A DNA stretch of 64,000 bases from Pestalotiopsis fici W106-1. Its lineage: Eukaryota > Ascomycota > Sordariomycetes > Amphisphaeriales > Sporocadaceae. The DNA lies in contig NW_006917099.1 in NCBI RefSeq assembly GCF_000516985.1, positions 760,685-824,684 on the forward strand, read 5' to 3'. The notes beneath the pieces are model-generated. The model was not told where the DNA came from. It did not search any database and worked only from the letters and a program-made list of their open reading frames with translations. Numbering within the stretch: the stretch's first letter is position 1; every line of letters begins with the position of its first letter. This document shows positions 36,592 through 47,938 of the stretch, piece by piece. The translations under genes were made by a program, and so were the position numbers.

Positions 36592-38791
36592 CTACAACTT
36601 GGAAGTCTGGATCTCCTTCTTGGCCCTGTCACGAAGCTCGCGGCGAAGGATTTTGCCAATGGCACTCTTTGGGATTTCGTCGATAACTAATCAATTATGT
36701 GTCAGCAATCAAAGTCGAATTATTCATGAATTTATTGGGGTCTTGAGTATATTTTGTGGCAATCAGTAAGCAGTACTGATTGTGCTTTCACCGTGAGTCG
36801 CTCGAGTCGGGGCTGTAACATGACCTTATACTTACTGCTCGAATGATTAGTATCTCAACGTGCGTTCATAAAGTTTGAGGGGTGACATACCAAACAACAC
36901 CACCGCGAAGTTGTTTATGAGATGCCAGCTTGCTAGCAACATACTGCTTGATATCATCCTCGCTGATCTTGGCATTCTCAACGGGCACGACATAGGCTCT
37001 TGGTAGATCACCCGCCGATGGGTCCGGCAAGCCTATAACCGCGGCCTCCTTGATTGCCGGATGCTCAAGAAGCAATCCCTCAATTTCAGCTGGTGCAACC
37101 TGGAGACCCTTGTACTTGAGGAGTTCCTTCTTGCGGTCAACAACAAAGAACTTTCCGTCGCGAATGACGCCAATGTCTCCCGTCAGGAACCAGCCGTCGT
37201 GGAAGGCTGCCTTGGTCGCTTCCGGGTTGTTGAAATAGCCATTGGTCACGACGGCAGACTTTACAATCAGCTCGCCTTCTTGCCCTGGCTCGACGTCGTT
37301 GAAATCCTCGTCCACGATGCGTAGCTGCACATTGGGCAGGATAGAGCCAATCGAGCCGGTATCATCACTCTCTCCGGCAGGCACCGCGGTGACGGCGCCC
37401 GTCGTCTCGCTCAGACCCCATGTCTGGCCAAGCATCTGCTCTTTGCCCTCGCCTAGCTTTTGGTTGGCAGTTTTCTGCAATTGTCCGTCCATGGGCGCTG
37501 CACCGGTGGCAGCTCCAGCGAGGTTGGAAAAGTGGTCGGTCACCTCTGGAGATTTACTGATGCGTAGATAGATGGAAGGAACAGTGTAGAAGACGGTGAT
37601 TTTGTAGTGTTTGGCATACTTGAGCAGATCTTGCCAATTGTACTTGCGCATCCAGTAGACGGTACCTCCGGCATAAGTAGGTCCAATGAAGTCTGATGGG
37701 CCAGGTATGTTAGGCACTTCTTTTATTTTCATAGGGCTCTCTCTGGTCTATGGGAGATTGTCTTGGAGAAGTGCAAATTAGGTCATCAACTTACATCCAA
37801 AAAGGCCCGCAATATGTGAAGTTGGTAAGTGGGCGAGAGTTTTGTATTCAACGGGAGTGAAGGTGCCTTCTTCAATCTGCTTCTCCACAAATTTACGGCT
37901 TAAGACGGATGTTATGAAGGTCTCGGCAACAAAATTCTGGTGTGACAGCATGACGCCCTTGGGAAGTCCAGTCGTTCCACTTGACCAAAGAATCCTGGTG
38001 AAAGCCAAGTTAGCGTCATGACAGTCTGATCAAGAAGAGATGGAAGGTAGAGATCATTACGACTCACAGGATCAAACTCTCTTTAAGCTCTTGGGGATCC
38101 GTGATTCGTTTCCAGGGTAGGCACTCGCTCGAGATGGCGTCCACCTGCCCATCGAGACTCTTGAGGCGCCAAGGTGAAGAGTCGAGTACCAAGATGTTGC
38201 GCCTGGGAAGATTGATCTCCGCGGCAGCCTTGGTTACCACATCGACATGCTCACTACCGCAGATGACCCAATTGGACTTGCCCAGCTCGAGCTGCCGACG
38301 AAATTCGGCCCCTGTGCTCGAGGGACTGGCAAAACTGCATACGCCGCCTGCTGCAATCACCCCAAAGCCGGCCGCAGGAAGCAAGATTTGGCCATAACTG
38401 ATCAAAGTAACGACGTCCTTTCCAGACCCTCGGCCACCAATGTTGTAGTTGTTGCGCAAGCCATGGGCTATGCGTTCAATGAGGTCTTTCAGCTGTGTCT
38501 TGGTAACCTTGTTTTCTATGAACAAATATGAATTAGACGCTGGTTTGTCATAGTGGTCTCAAATGAGCAGCTGTGCAAAGGGATTGGAAGGACTTACGGG
38601 GGTTTGCAGCTTCAGCATGAAGCACCGTATCAGCCTGCGAAACCGCTAGGTCCGAATCTGCGATCTGGTAAGCAAAGGCATCTCACTGATATCCACTACA
38701 TGAAAAGTCAAATACCGAAAAGCAAACTTAGAAGATCCAAGGGCGGAATCTCCGGGTTTGGCAGCTTTGGGTTAGTATAGATACGAGGCAT
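36592..38791 (-). CDS. adenylate-forming CoA ligase, 4-coumarate-CoA ligase-like, peroxisomal
   Basis: Activates a carboxylic acid (fatty or aromatic) as acyl-AMP, then as CoA thioester. Exons from the start: 38791-38716, 38657-38598, 38515-38068, 37994-37795, 37692-36891, 36837-36836 (2 nt, tentative), 36686-36592; 560 residues. Motifs: LLFDSDLAVSQADTVLHAEAANP early; P-loop SSGTTGLPKG; GQTWGLSETTG; TGDIGVIRDG; DRKKELLKYKG; PKSAIGKILRR with the catalytic Lys. The last three residues are SKL, a textbook PTS1 peroxisome signal. The C-terminal junction is odd: two strong introns (GTATGT.. and GTAAGT..TTAG) are separated by just CA, and only keeping those two bases restores frame (VVCIIDEIPKS). 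Confidence 0.9.
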
Positions 38792-40544
38792 GATTTGGTT
38801 GAGAAATTGTGCAATGAGAATCAGATTCACAAAGTTGCCGAACACTGTAATTTCCAAACAGAAAAAGACATGTATGATTAGGAAGGAAAGAATTGAATGC
38901 AAAATGTTTCTGTAATTGCAGCAGGACCGAAGGTGCGCTCGAATCCAAACTTGTCCTCCGTCACCTCGTCGTGAGGGGTAAGGCGAAGCGACCGAGGCTC
39001 GATGCCCGCATCGCAAAAAGTAATACTCACTCAATTGACCCCTACCAGATTGGAGATGAGGAGAAATGCTAACGGTATAGTCGCTGTTCCCGGTGCCAAG
39101 AACTAAATTTGGAGTTTGCTCTTGCGCGCCACAGCCATACATAAACATTCTGAGCTGAGCAGCAAGTACTTACGCCTTTAACACCACAGGTCTATCGTTA
39201 CTGTATCTTCTTGTGAATAATGTGCAGTTCGTATCGGGATGCACTTTTCGACAATATTTACCTAATTCCACCCTGTGTATTGTCTCGCAAGGCGAATGAG
39301 GACTGGAGCAATTGGATACAACTGGCTGTGCATTGTATTTGGAAATATTTGAAATATTCTTCGTCAGCTTGAGCTGACGGGAAATTGAAAATTTCAAGAC
39401 TTGATACGAGTCAAGTAATAATTCTTGCATTATGCTCAAGCCCATGAATGGTTATATCAAGCTCCCTTCTAGCAGACGGCCCACCAGCAGTAGAGTGTCC
39501 CCAATCACTTGCTCTGCCAACTAGCTTCATTCTCTAGACTTCCGTGACCAGCCCTCAATCATCAAAAATTTATGGTCATTCCGGAAAGCATTCTAATGTA
39601 AAGCCTGAATGGCAGATATTTTTTCGCTTTGGATGGTTGAGTACCGGTACAACAGGGTGGCTGGGAAGGGCTGGGAAGAGCGGCAGACGGTGAATGCGTG
39701 ACTAGCAAAAGACTCAAAGCTGCGGTGAATGTGAATCCGTTCCATCTAGGGAAATATTCTGTGCTGATATTATCTCATTTCTAAACAACTTTTACCAGAG
39801 CTAGGCAAGCTCAGTTCAGCAGGCAGCCAGCAAGTGGTCCCCAACATGTATCTTGATATGGCAGGGAATCATATTTCTGGAGACTCTTCTTGCCACTTCA
39901 GAGAGTCTGGGTCATATCCATCCCTTCTCCTACTCCTTATCATTCTGACGAAGGGCACTTGCCTACTGCAACAGCTTAATCGCCTTTATCGGCAACAGCC
40001 CACAAGCCACCATCACACCGACCGTTTCCCGACCGTACCCAAAACGCCATCTGTTTCCTTGCAACTTCACCTACAGACTTGAAGCTCTTCCTAAGAGATT
40101 CTTACTTTTTAAAACCATTTGCCAGCGATTCAAACACTGTGACTTGAAGCAAGTCACCTCGCTGACTCTACTTTATTATCAAAGCACAAACCTTACGTCT
40201 ATGAACCTACCGCAACTCAGGTATATTTCTCTAATTCTTTTCCAAAACATTTTCAAGCAACACTTCTTGAAACACAAATAGTTCCATCCACCATCTGACC
40301 CCAATCATGTTTTACAACTTCATTCACAAACGGTGGTCGAATCAGCTGACATGACCGAGGGCAAGTCCACGCACTTGCCCTCAAGATTGTGTCAAGCTGA
40401 GGTCTCTGATCTTTCAGATTACTTTTCCGAAAATTGGAAACAGCTCCGCATGGCCAAATATTTTCATCATCAGGCATCTTTCATCTTCTCATCCATCCTT
40501 GAACCAAGCAAAAAACCACCTTCAGCTTCATCAAAAAACCTATC
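38792..40544. other. 1.75 kb divergent intergenic region
   Basis: No supported gene. It holds the promoters of the CoA ligase (leftwards) and the ankyrin-deaminase gene (rightwards). Frames near 38708-39148 on the minus strand are the 5' leader plus exon 1 of the ligase. Confidence 0.55.
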
Positions 40545-42580
40545 ATGTTCGTCTTCAGGCCAAGACCCGAGGAGGCGAGAGGCCTCAAAGATATACATCT
40601 CCTCTGTCTGAAAGGAGACCGTGATGGGCTCTTGAAATTGTTGCCAGACCCCAGGGCGGTAGAAGCTCTCACAAAGACTGGAGAAACACCACTCATGCTA
40701 GCAGCCCTCATGGGTCATGTCGAGATCGTGGCCATCCTTCGACAACATCAAGCGTCACTAGGCGCTACAAATGATTGTGGCAGGAATGCCTTGTGTTATA
40801 CAGCTGATGACATTTTCAATGATCTTCGACGAAAAAGTTTCTCGGATCAATTCATTGAGACAGATACAGAGGGGGCAAAGCTGCGGCGATTCTTGATTGC
40901 CGAAGCCTTACAAAACCCTGGCCAAGAGAAGCCACAACATCACCGGAACAGCGACCACTCCACCGAAACAACAATTTTTATAAGAAATCAAAATAGCATC
41001 GAGATGTTTCGCAGGGTGACCAACGTTCGAATCCCACGGAGTCGTGTGCATCATAAACAAAGCCTCCGAAAGGGTCAAAAGAGCACGACGTCCAAAAACT
41101 TCGCGGCCATTAAGGCACCAGGCGATATATATCCAAGAGCCTATGCTGTTTCCGGCTGGGCAAAGCCGAAACCTGCGAAGTACCCAGACCTACTAGATGG
41201 TTACCGGTGGACCCAACTCGCACTGGCAGTTGCCCGCACTATCGGCTTTCATTTCAAACGCCACAGACTAGACATGGGAGGGGAGTCAGGCACAGTGAAA
41301 GAGAAAAAAATAGGGAGATTCTTTGCGAGCCATGCAGAGATTCAAGTTGCAACATGGTATTGCGTTGAGCTCTTGGTTGCTCATGGGTTAAAACCAGTTG
41401 CATCGAGAACATTTCTGTCTCGGCACTTGACCGATCTCTCGCATGCCAATCTTGGAAATGCCAGGCGTGCGATTATCGACATGACCAAGCCGCCATGCAA
41501 AAGCTGTGGCTTATATCTACGACTTTTGAGCAGAATGACCGGAATTGTTTTCGAGGTACACCACCAAAAAACTGCTGAGCGAATCCCTGACGAAGTGGTC
41601 AATCGTAGCTATGACCTTTGTCCATCAGAAGGGCTTGCAGAGTCAGTCGATGGAGGCAGCGAAGCAGGCTGGTCTGATGATGGCATGGATGAGAATGCTA
41701 TGACGGGTTGCGATGACCGTGTCATGGATGACTGTGACGATGACCATGTTATGGAAGACTGTGACGATGACCGTGTCATGGAAGACTGTGGCGATGACCG
41801 TGTCATGGAAGACTGTGGCGATGACATCGTGGAGGACTGCGGCAACGATGATGCTGATGGCGATCGTTGCGCCAATTCTCAAACTGAGCGCAATGATATC
41901 GAAGCCTCGCCCACCCCGTCAGATTATCAATACTTGACGTTGGGAACGCCATTGTTGTCACCTTTACGACAGAGAGCAACATCAGAAGCATCTTCAGTTA
42001 CGATTGTGGAATCCCTTGGGCCTGACGATCGAGAATTGGAGGTCGAAGGTGTCGATAAGATAAACGTTGAGTATCCTCTCATAATATTATTCTCTGAATC
42101 AATAGCTCATAAATCCTTTAGTCTACATTTTACGGTCGCTCTCCAAGCACAAGACGCCCTAGAGCCAGCCCTGGCCTGATACGAAACACATTCCCGAGAT
42201 CACTAGAAGATCCAATTAAAGTACCGGCATCTCCTAGAGAAATGGCGAGTGCCACAGGCGAACAACAAACGAACGGAGACGAACCTTCACACTTAAAGCG
42301 AAATCAACTAAAGATGAGCGATCGCGAGAGACGAGGCGCCTCAAGTATCGAGAAAGAAGCGCAGGAGCCATTTCTGAATATTGCACCAAAGGGACGAAGA
42401 ACGAGTGGTGCCACTTGCGCAAGGAAGCAACCAAGTTCTCAGCTCGTCTTATCTAGTCCAGGCAGATCGACAAGAGCTAACAAGCAAGTGGCAGGAAGTA
42501 CGGTCGAGAAGAACCCATACTTCGGCGTGCATCCAGAGATCCTAGCAGCTTTTGGAATCCCCGGTTCTCGGTTTATCTAA
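40545..42580 (+). CDS. ankyrin-repeat protein with nucleic-acid/nucleotide deaminase-like domain
   Basis: Exons 40545-42065 and 42122-42580, 659 residues. Residues about 15-95 form ankyrin-type repeats (TKTGETPLMLAALMGHVEIVAIL). A middle domain has a zinc-deaminase signature: His263-Ala-Glu265 in FASHAEIQVATW, and Pro317-Cys318-x-x-Cys321 in KPPCKSCGLYL. The spacing of about 52 residues between the two fits the cytidine-deaminase fold, with Glu265 as proton shuttle. Known fungal relatives include DYW-like and OTT_1508-like deaminases; I cannot decide the subfamily. Next comes an acidic Cys-rich 9-residue tandem repeat, then a basic Ser-rich tail ending NPYFGVHPEILAAFGIPGSRFI. The intron is phase 0 and joins two long open frames. 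Whether the ATG at 40545 is the true start is uncertain. Confidence 0.8.
41712..41843 (+). repeat. 27 bp tandem repeat encoding acidic 9-residue units
   Basis: Four full units and one 24 bp unit, each encoding a variant of DDRVMEDCG, inside the ankyrin-deaminase gene. The units differ at a few bases, so the array is not a fresh duplication. Confidence 0.9.
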
Positions 42581-43704
42581 TCTAAGTAATACCCACCCAA
42601 TAAGACACGAATAGAGATAAATTAAAAGTCCAAGTCGCGCTCCAATAACAGCCATTTTGCACTACCAAAGCCGCCATAAAACAGCTCCATTTATGAAACT
42701 CGATTGTGCGTGGATTGATGCGAGCCATTGATGCTGCTCGCTATGCGCACCCCGGCGATGTTGGTTCAGCTTTCCTACGGCCGAAAGCAGTATGTGGTTG
42801 CTGTTGTGTTACCTGGCATGGGTCTTCTGTATCGGTACAGTACTCGTGTATTTATGGCATATCGAAGTATTAGCAACTCTATTACCGTCTTTGTGATAGG
42901 CTCTTCAGGCGGTAAAAATTTGGTGTGAGACGAGATGAGCATGTCGTTCTACGTTGCAGTACCAAGCACAAGCAGAGCAACTTATCGGCAGGCACTCCTC
43001 TCTTCTTTGTATGTAATTAGTGGAGGGGAAATGAAGCAGCAATTCGAGAAGGATGTATTTCAACTGCTTGCATGGTGGATTGGTACCAAAGCTCATGATA
43101 TTACACTTCAAATCATTTAAATAAAGTTATCAAGACAAGCAAAACCATAATTTCTGCTTATAATTTATGGAGACTAAATAGTATAAGCTATATGTCAGCA
43201 AATGACGGACTCCCGAAGTCGCCAAGACGACTATTTTGTGCTAAGTTTTGATGCTTATCTTGCTGCAGATACTCGCGGCCAATCAGAGACTGGCCGGATG
43301 GGTAAGAGACACGCTTTTTGCCTCCTAGAAGATCCCCCCCATTGTCGTTGATTGACCGATAATGACATGGAGCCACGGGTCGTGCACCCGAACTCGGCTA
43401 GTAACTCCGCTTTTGTCGCTATGTGCTCACTGCTGCTGCCGCTGCTGCTGCACGCAATTAATAATGACTCCTTCGGCAGAGATGCAACACAACCGACAGA
43501 ACCTGTCGGCCTGGCTGACACCTGTGATCATGCACGAGTTCTTTCTTTTTCTATCTTCTTCTTCTGCTGCTGCTTTCTCCTCGCCTATCCCTTGGACTTA
43601 GCCCGCGCGCGGAAAGGACGACACATTTTCAGCTGCAAGTGGTTTTTTGCGTGAACCCTGTCGTCCAAATCTAGGTTCTAAAAAGAAAAAAAGAAAAAGA
43701 AAAG
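42581..43704. other. intergenic region
   Basis: 1.1 kb, no supported gene. CT-rich with CTG and TTC runs just before the transporter start. Confidence 0.6.
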
Positions 43705-45222
43705 ATGGAGCCCCCAGCAACGGACAAGGCCCTCAGCGCGCACGATGGCGGCGACACGTCTCCGATCGTCGTGGAAGACGACGACAATGACAATGTCGAG
43801 CTCACGGGCGCCGAAAAGGCCCTGGAGCGGCGTCTGCGCCTCAAGGTCGACCTGCGCCTGTGCACCATTGCGGGGATCCTCTGCTCGCTCAACCTGCTCG
43901 ACTCGGGCGTCCTGGGCTCGGCCTCGGTCACGTCCATGATTGACGACCTGGAGCTGTACGGCAACCGGTACAGCGTCAGCATCTTTGTCTTTACCATTGC
44001 CTCGATTGCCCTGCAGCTGCCGTCCACCATTGCCATCCGCACCTTTGGACCGAGGCTCTGGCTCGCCGGCATCACGTTTCTGTTTGGCCTCATCACCATG
44101 TGCTCGGCCTTTGTGACGACGTGGAAGCAGATGATTGCGCTGCGTGTGCTGTTGGGTTTCGCCATGAGCGGGATCTATCCCGGATTGACGTATTTGATCT
44201 CGACGTGGTATCCCCGGAAAGAGCAGCAGACGCGATTCGCATTTCTGCAATCTGGCGAAGTCATTATCCTCGCAACTGGCAGCATTGTCAACTACGGCCT
44301 CAACACGCTAGACGGACGTGGAGGATTGGCCGGCTGGAGGTACATGTTCCTTGTGCAGGGCCTCATCAGTATGGTGATTGGCGTAATCACGTACTTTTGG
44401 ATGGTCGACTTTCCCGAGCAAGCTCACAAGTCCATCTGGTTCTTGACAGAGGAAGAGCAGCGCCTGGCAGTGCAACGCATCAACAGAGACCGCAAGGATG
44501 TGGAAATTGAGCAATTTGCTTGGGCCAAGGTGTTGGTGCACGCGAGAGACCCCAAAGTATACGCCTTTGCTGTCTTGTTCTTCCTCCTCAACCTCGTCTC
44601 CACATCATTGTCTTATTTTCTGCCCATCATTCTGCAGAGTGGCATGGGCTTTGACGAAAATCAGGCAATCTTGCTCTCTGCGCCGCCATACTATTATGCC
44701 GTGATTCCAGTCATATTGTCCTCCATCGTGGGAGACAAGTTCCGCTTGCGTGGGCCTGTCATTGTGTTCAATTGTCTTTGCTTGATTGCTGGCTTCGTCA
44801 TGCTGGGATTTGCAAGCCAGGTGAGTGTGGTCAACCCGAGAAATAGCATTGAGTAAAACTGACATTGGGTCTAGGTTACTGTACGATATGTTGGCTGTTT
44901 CCTGGCTACGGGTGCCTACATATCCAACTGGGCCGCATTGAATGCATACCAGGCGAACAATGTTGTTGGGCAATGGAAGCGCGTCTTCACTGCAGCCGCA
45001 GTAACGGCAATGAACGGAGCCGGAGGCATTGCCGGTAGCTTCATTGTTAGGAATAATGAAGCACCGCGCTACATCACGGCCGTGTGGGTTTCCATCGGCT
45101 CGCATATCCTCATGATCGTACTCGTGGCTGGACTATCTGTTTTCTTCTTGGCCCAGAACCGGGCCGCACGGGTTGGTAAGCAGACGCTGGAGAACGTGCA
45201 AGGCTTCAGATACACCTTCTAG
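43705..45222 (+). CDS. MFS transporter, Dal5/allantoate permease (ACS) type
   Basis: Predicted 12-helix plasma-membrane symporter for organic anions such as allantoate, vitamins or small acids; substrate unknown. Exons 43705-44820 and 44875-45222, phase 0 intron, 487 residues. The N-terminus is acidic and cytoplasmic. ACS-family signs: KVDLRLCTIAGILCSLNLLDSG in helix 1, LLGFAMSGIYPGLTYLISTWYPRKEQQTR in helices 4-5, GWRYMFLVQGL in helix 6, the loop WFLTEEEQRLAVQRI, and GAYISNWAALNAYQANNVVGQWKR late. Followed 370 bp later on the same strand by the P450 gene. Confidence 0.94.
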
Positions 45223-45594
45223 TTGGATCGACGGTTCTTCATGGCCTTTTCTCTCTTTGATAGCCAAGTTGGAGCACACAACCTCGGATCAATTCAGCCC
45301 TGTGAAACAACCCCGTAAGCACTTGAGTATGCCAGTGGACCAATGCCCTGTATCTAGCCCTCTGCAGAACCGTTGATTGGATTCTCATGACCCCGCAACG
45401 GAAGCGACGTCCGTTTGTAGGCAAGTTGGTGGGGAAGATTGATAGAGAGAGGCTCGAATAACATACGTTGCATACTAATGGCGTAGAATCATTGACTGGG
45501 CGCCCGTCTACTATTTAAAGCCTTCTGTAACTGCCGGTTACTCGACATGTGGGGTTTCTACTTTCGAGACAAGTAATAGAGTTCGAGAACAGCA
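45223..45594. other. intergenic region with P450 promoter
   Basis: 372 bp between the transporter stop and the P450 start; contains a TATTTAAA at 45512-45519, about 76 bp before the P450 ATG. Confidence 0.6.
45512..45519 (+). promoter_or_regulatory. TATA-like element of the P450 gene
   Basis: TATTTAAA about 76 bp upstream of the start codon; motif and spacing fit, nothing more. Confidence 0.4.
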
Positions 45595-47516
45595 ATGACT
45601 AGTCAATACATCTATGCCGGCCTGGCCGTGTTCGTCCTCTTGCTCGTGATCCGTTCACGCCGACCAAGTCGCAGCAGCTTGCCCTTGCCACCAGGGCCTC
45701 CCGGGGTCCCTCTCATCGGAAATGTCCTGCAGACGCCCAAGGAGACGCCATGGGTTCATTATTACGAATGGAGCAAGAAATACGGTCCCGTCATGTATCT
45801 CAACATGGCCGGCCAGCCCTTGATCATTATCAATAGTTTGAAAGCTGCTCAGGATCTGCTCTCCCGGCGAGGAGCGCACTACTCGGACCGGCCTCATCTC
45901 GTTGTCGCCGGCGACCTCGTGACCAAGGGCCTGCATATACTGCTCCGTCACTACGATGCGCGGTACCGCCTACACCAGCGCCTGCACTCGCCCGTCGTCA
46001 CACCTGGCGCGGCCATCAACTACCGGCCACTGATGGAGCTCGAGTCGAGGCAGCTGATTCATGATATTCTGACCAATAGCGACAAGGACGGCAGCAAAGG
46101 CATCGATTGGGGCCACTGGTTTGAGCGGGCAATGTGCAGTACAGTCTATGTGAGTCCCGAATCCACGCCAATAAGATTACAGAACCAAAGAGAACCCTCG
46201 AGGCTGACATTTTGGGGGTACCAACCAAGGCTCTGGTATATGGCTATCGGCTCAAAACGGGCCACGAGGAATCCATCACGACGGCAAAGTACGTACAAGC
46301 CCAGGCCGTCAAAATCATGCAGCCTGGGCGGTACCTCGTCGATGCCTTCCCGTCACTAAACCATCTGCCGGGGCCCCTGGCACCCTGGAAGGCCGAGGCC
46401 GAGGCGCTCTGGCAGCTCGAGGTGAACCTGCACCTCGAAAACCTGCGCCGGGGTCGCGAGAGCCCCGCGTGGAACATTGCCACACATTTGTCCCAGAGCG
46501 CCGAAGCCGTCGACATGGCCCCCGAGGAGCTGGCGTTCAACGTGGGCACGCTAGCCGACGCGGCCCTCGACACGTCGAGCATGACGCTCAACTGGCTCGT
46601 CGTGGCCTGGCTCGCCGAGGGGGCGGCCGCGGCGGGGACGGCAAAAGTATGACCGGCTGGGTCGCCCGCGCGCAGCGCGTCCTCGATGACGTCGTGGGCC
46701 GGGACCGCATGCCGCAGTTTGACGACCAGCCGCGCCTCGCGTACATCATGGCAGTGGTGCACGAGCTCATGCGCTGGCGGCCCACCATTGCCGGAGGTAT
46801 TCCCCATCGGTACACGGGTGCCGCCGACGATGACTTCTGCGGTCACCGCATCCCCGCCGGCGCCTTTGTCATTGCCAACCACTGGGGTATCGCGCGGGAC
46901 GAGTCCGTGTACGGGCCCAATGTCGAGAGCTTTGTCCCTGAGCGGTGGCTGCCCGATGCTGATGAGGAAGTGGACGTCAAGACCAATAATGGTGTCAAGG
47001 AGCTCTACAGCACCGTGTTTGGTTACGGCCGCCGGGTTTGTGTTGGCCAGCATGTGGCGCGACAAATGTAAGTAGACAAAATCTGTGGCATCCTTAACTT
47101 TTTCATGTTTTTCTCGAAGAGTCTATGTATAAGATTTCCCGGTCCCGTAATTTTGTCTCGGGAAATACCTGCCGGGCTGGTAACGGTAGCTCGAGCACTT
47201 GGTGGAAATTTCTATATAAACATGAAAGAATTGAGAAGCTAACACATTCCGACTCACTAGTCTATTCATGACGGTCGCGAGAGTCTTGTGGGCTTTTGAT
47301 GTCGAATCGGCGGTCGACGGCGAAACGGGAGAACAAATCGTAATTGATCCGCTGGCCGTCACACCGGGTCTTTCGATCAAGCCTAGACCGTTCAATGCCA
47401 TTTTCCGCCCTCGGGGCTCCTGGGTTCGGAGTCTGATCGAGAAAGAAGGCAACACACATTCAGCTGATATTGATGCAATACTTGACCAGATTGCCGTGGA
47501 GAGGTCAGGGAAGTAG
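45595..47516 (+). pseudogene. cytochrome P450 with one-base frame break
   Basis: Heme monooxygenase of the microsomal type, resembling fungal secondary-metabolism P450s. Exons 45595-46149, 46230-47067, 47261-47516. N-terminal membrane anchor, then the PPGPPGVPLIGN hinge. I-helix ALDTS, K-helix ELMR, PERW and heme loop FGYGRRVCVGQ (Cys ligand) are all present. Within exon 2 the frame that encodes TLNWLVVAWLAEG runs into a stop at 46650-46652, while the continuing protein (SMTGWVARAQRVLDD) is in another frame. The break sits in the GC-rich stretch about 46610-46648; one missing base explains it, and no intron fits. With one base added the protein would be about 549 residues. Either a recent pseudogene or a sequencing error. 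Confidence 0.82.
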
Positions 47517-47938
47517 AAAAAAGACGGCGGGATTGCAACCTCTCAAGCCCAATGTACGACAAGAGAGGTCAACGAGTATCAATGACAAGGCTATTGGTGT
47601 CGAGTTTGATAACGGAAATATCTGAAACTAGATCTTTCGCTCAGCTATCCAAATTCTATAAAAAGCAAAACGCGAACACGAGCCTAAATGGAGTCTTTGG
47701 AGAAACCCTACTCTCGTCATGAGATTCACTGGTTCCGCCTGTGCGTGATTGTCGTCGGCGGCAATGAGCACCATACATTCTGAGCCATGCCTTTACCGAT
47801 TGAACCTTCTACCAATGATAATGAAACCCCGAGTTTACGGAGACTGTCGTGTATTCGGGATTCCGGGGACGCTCCGCATCGATCCCATGGCAGAGTCGTG
47901 AGTTTGGCCAGGTTAGCTGAAAAGTCTTCCAGAACCGA
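47517..47938. other. convergent 3' region
   Basis: 422 bp between the P450 stop and the ferric reductase stop; no gene seen. Confidence 0.6.

Noticed and set aside
41016..41030. tRNA B-box-like GTTCGAATCCC
   Set aside because: Lies inside the ankyrin-deaminase exon and has no A box or acceptor stem at the right distance.
41609..41882. Minus-strand frames with repeated SSQSSMTR or VIATVFHDT
   Set aside because: They are the reverse of the 27 bp acidic repeat in the ankyrin-deaminase gene.
43678..44250. 190-codon minus-strand frame over the Dal5-type transporter
   Set aside because: Shadow of a GC-rich coding exon; no recognisable motifs, while the plus strand encodes a clear MFS protein.
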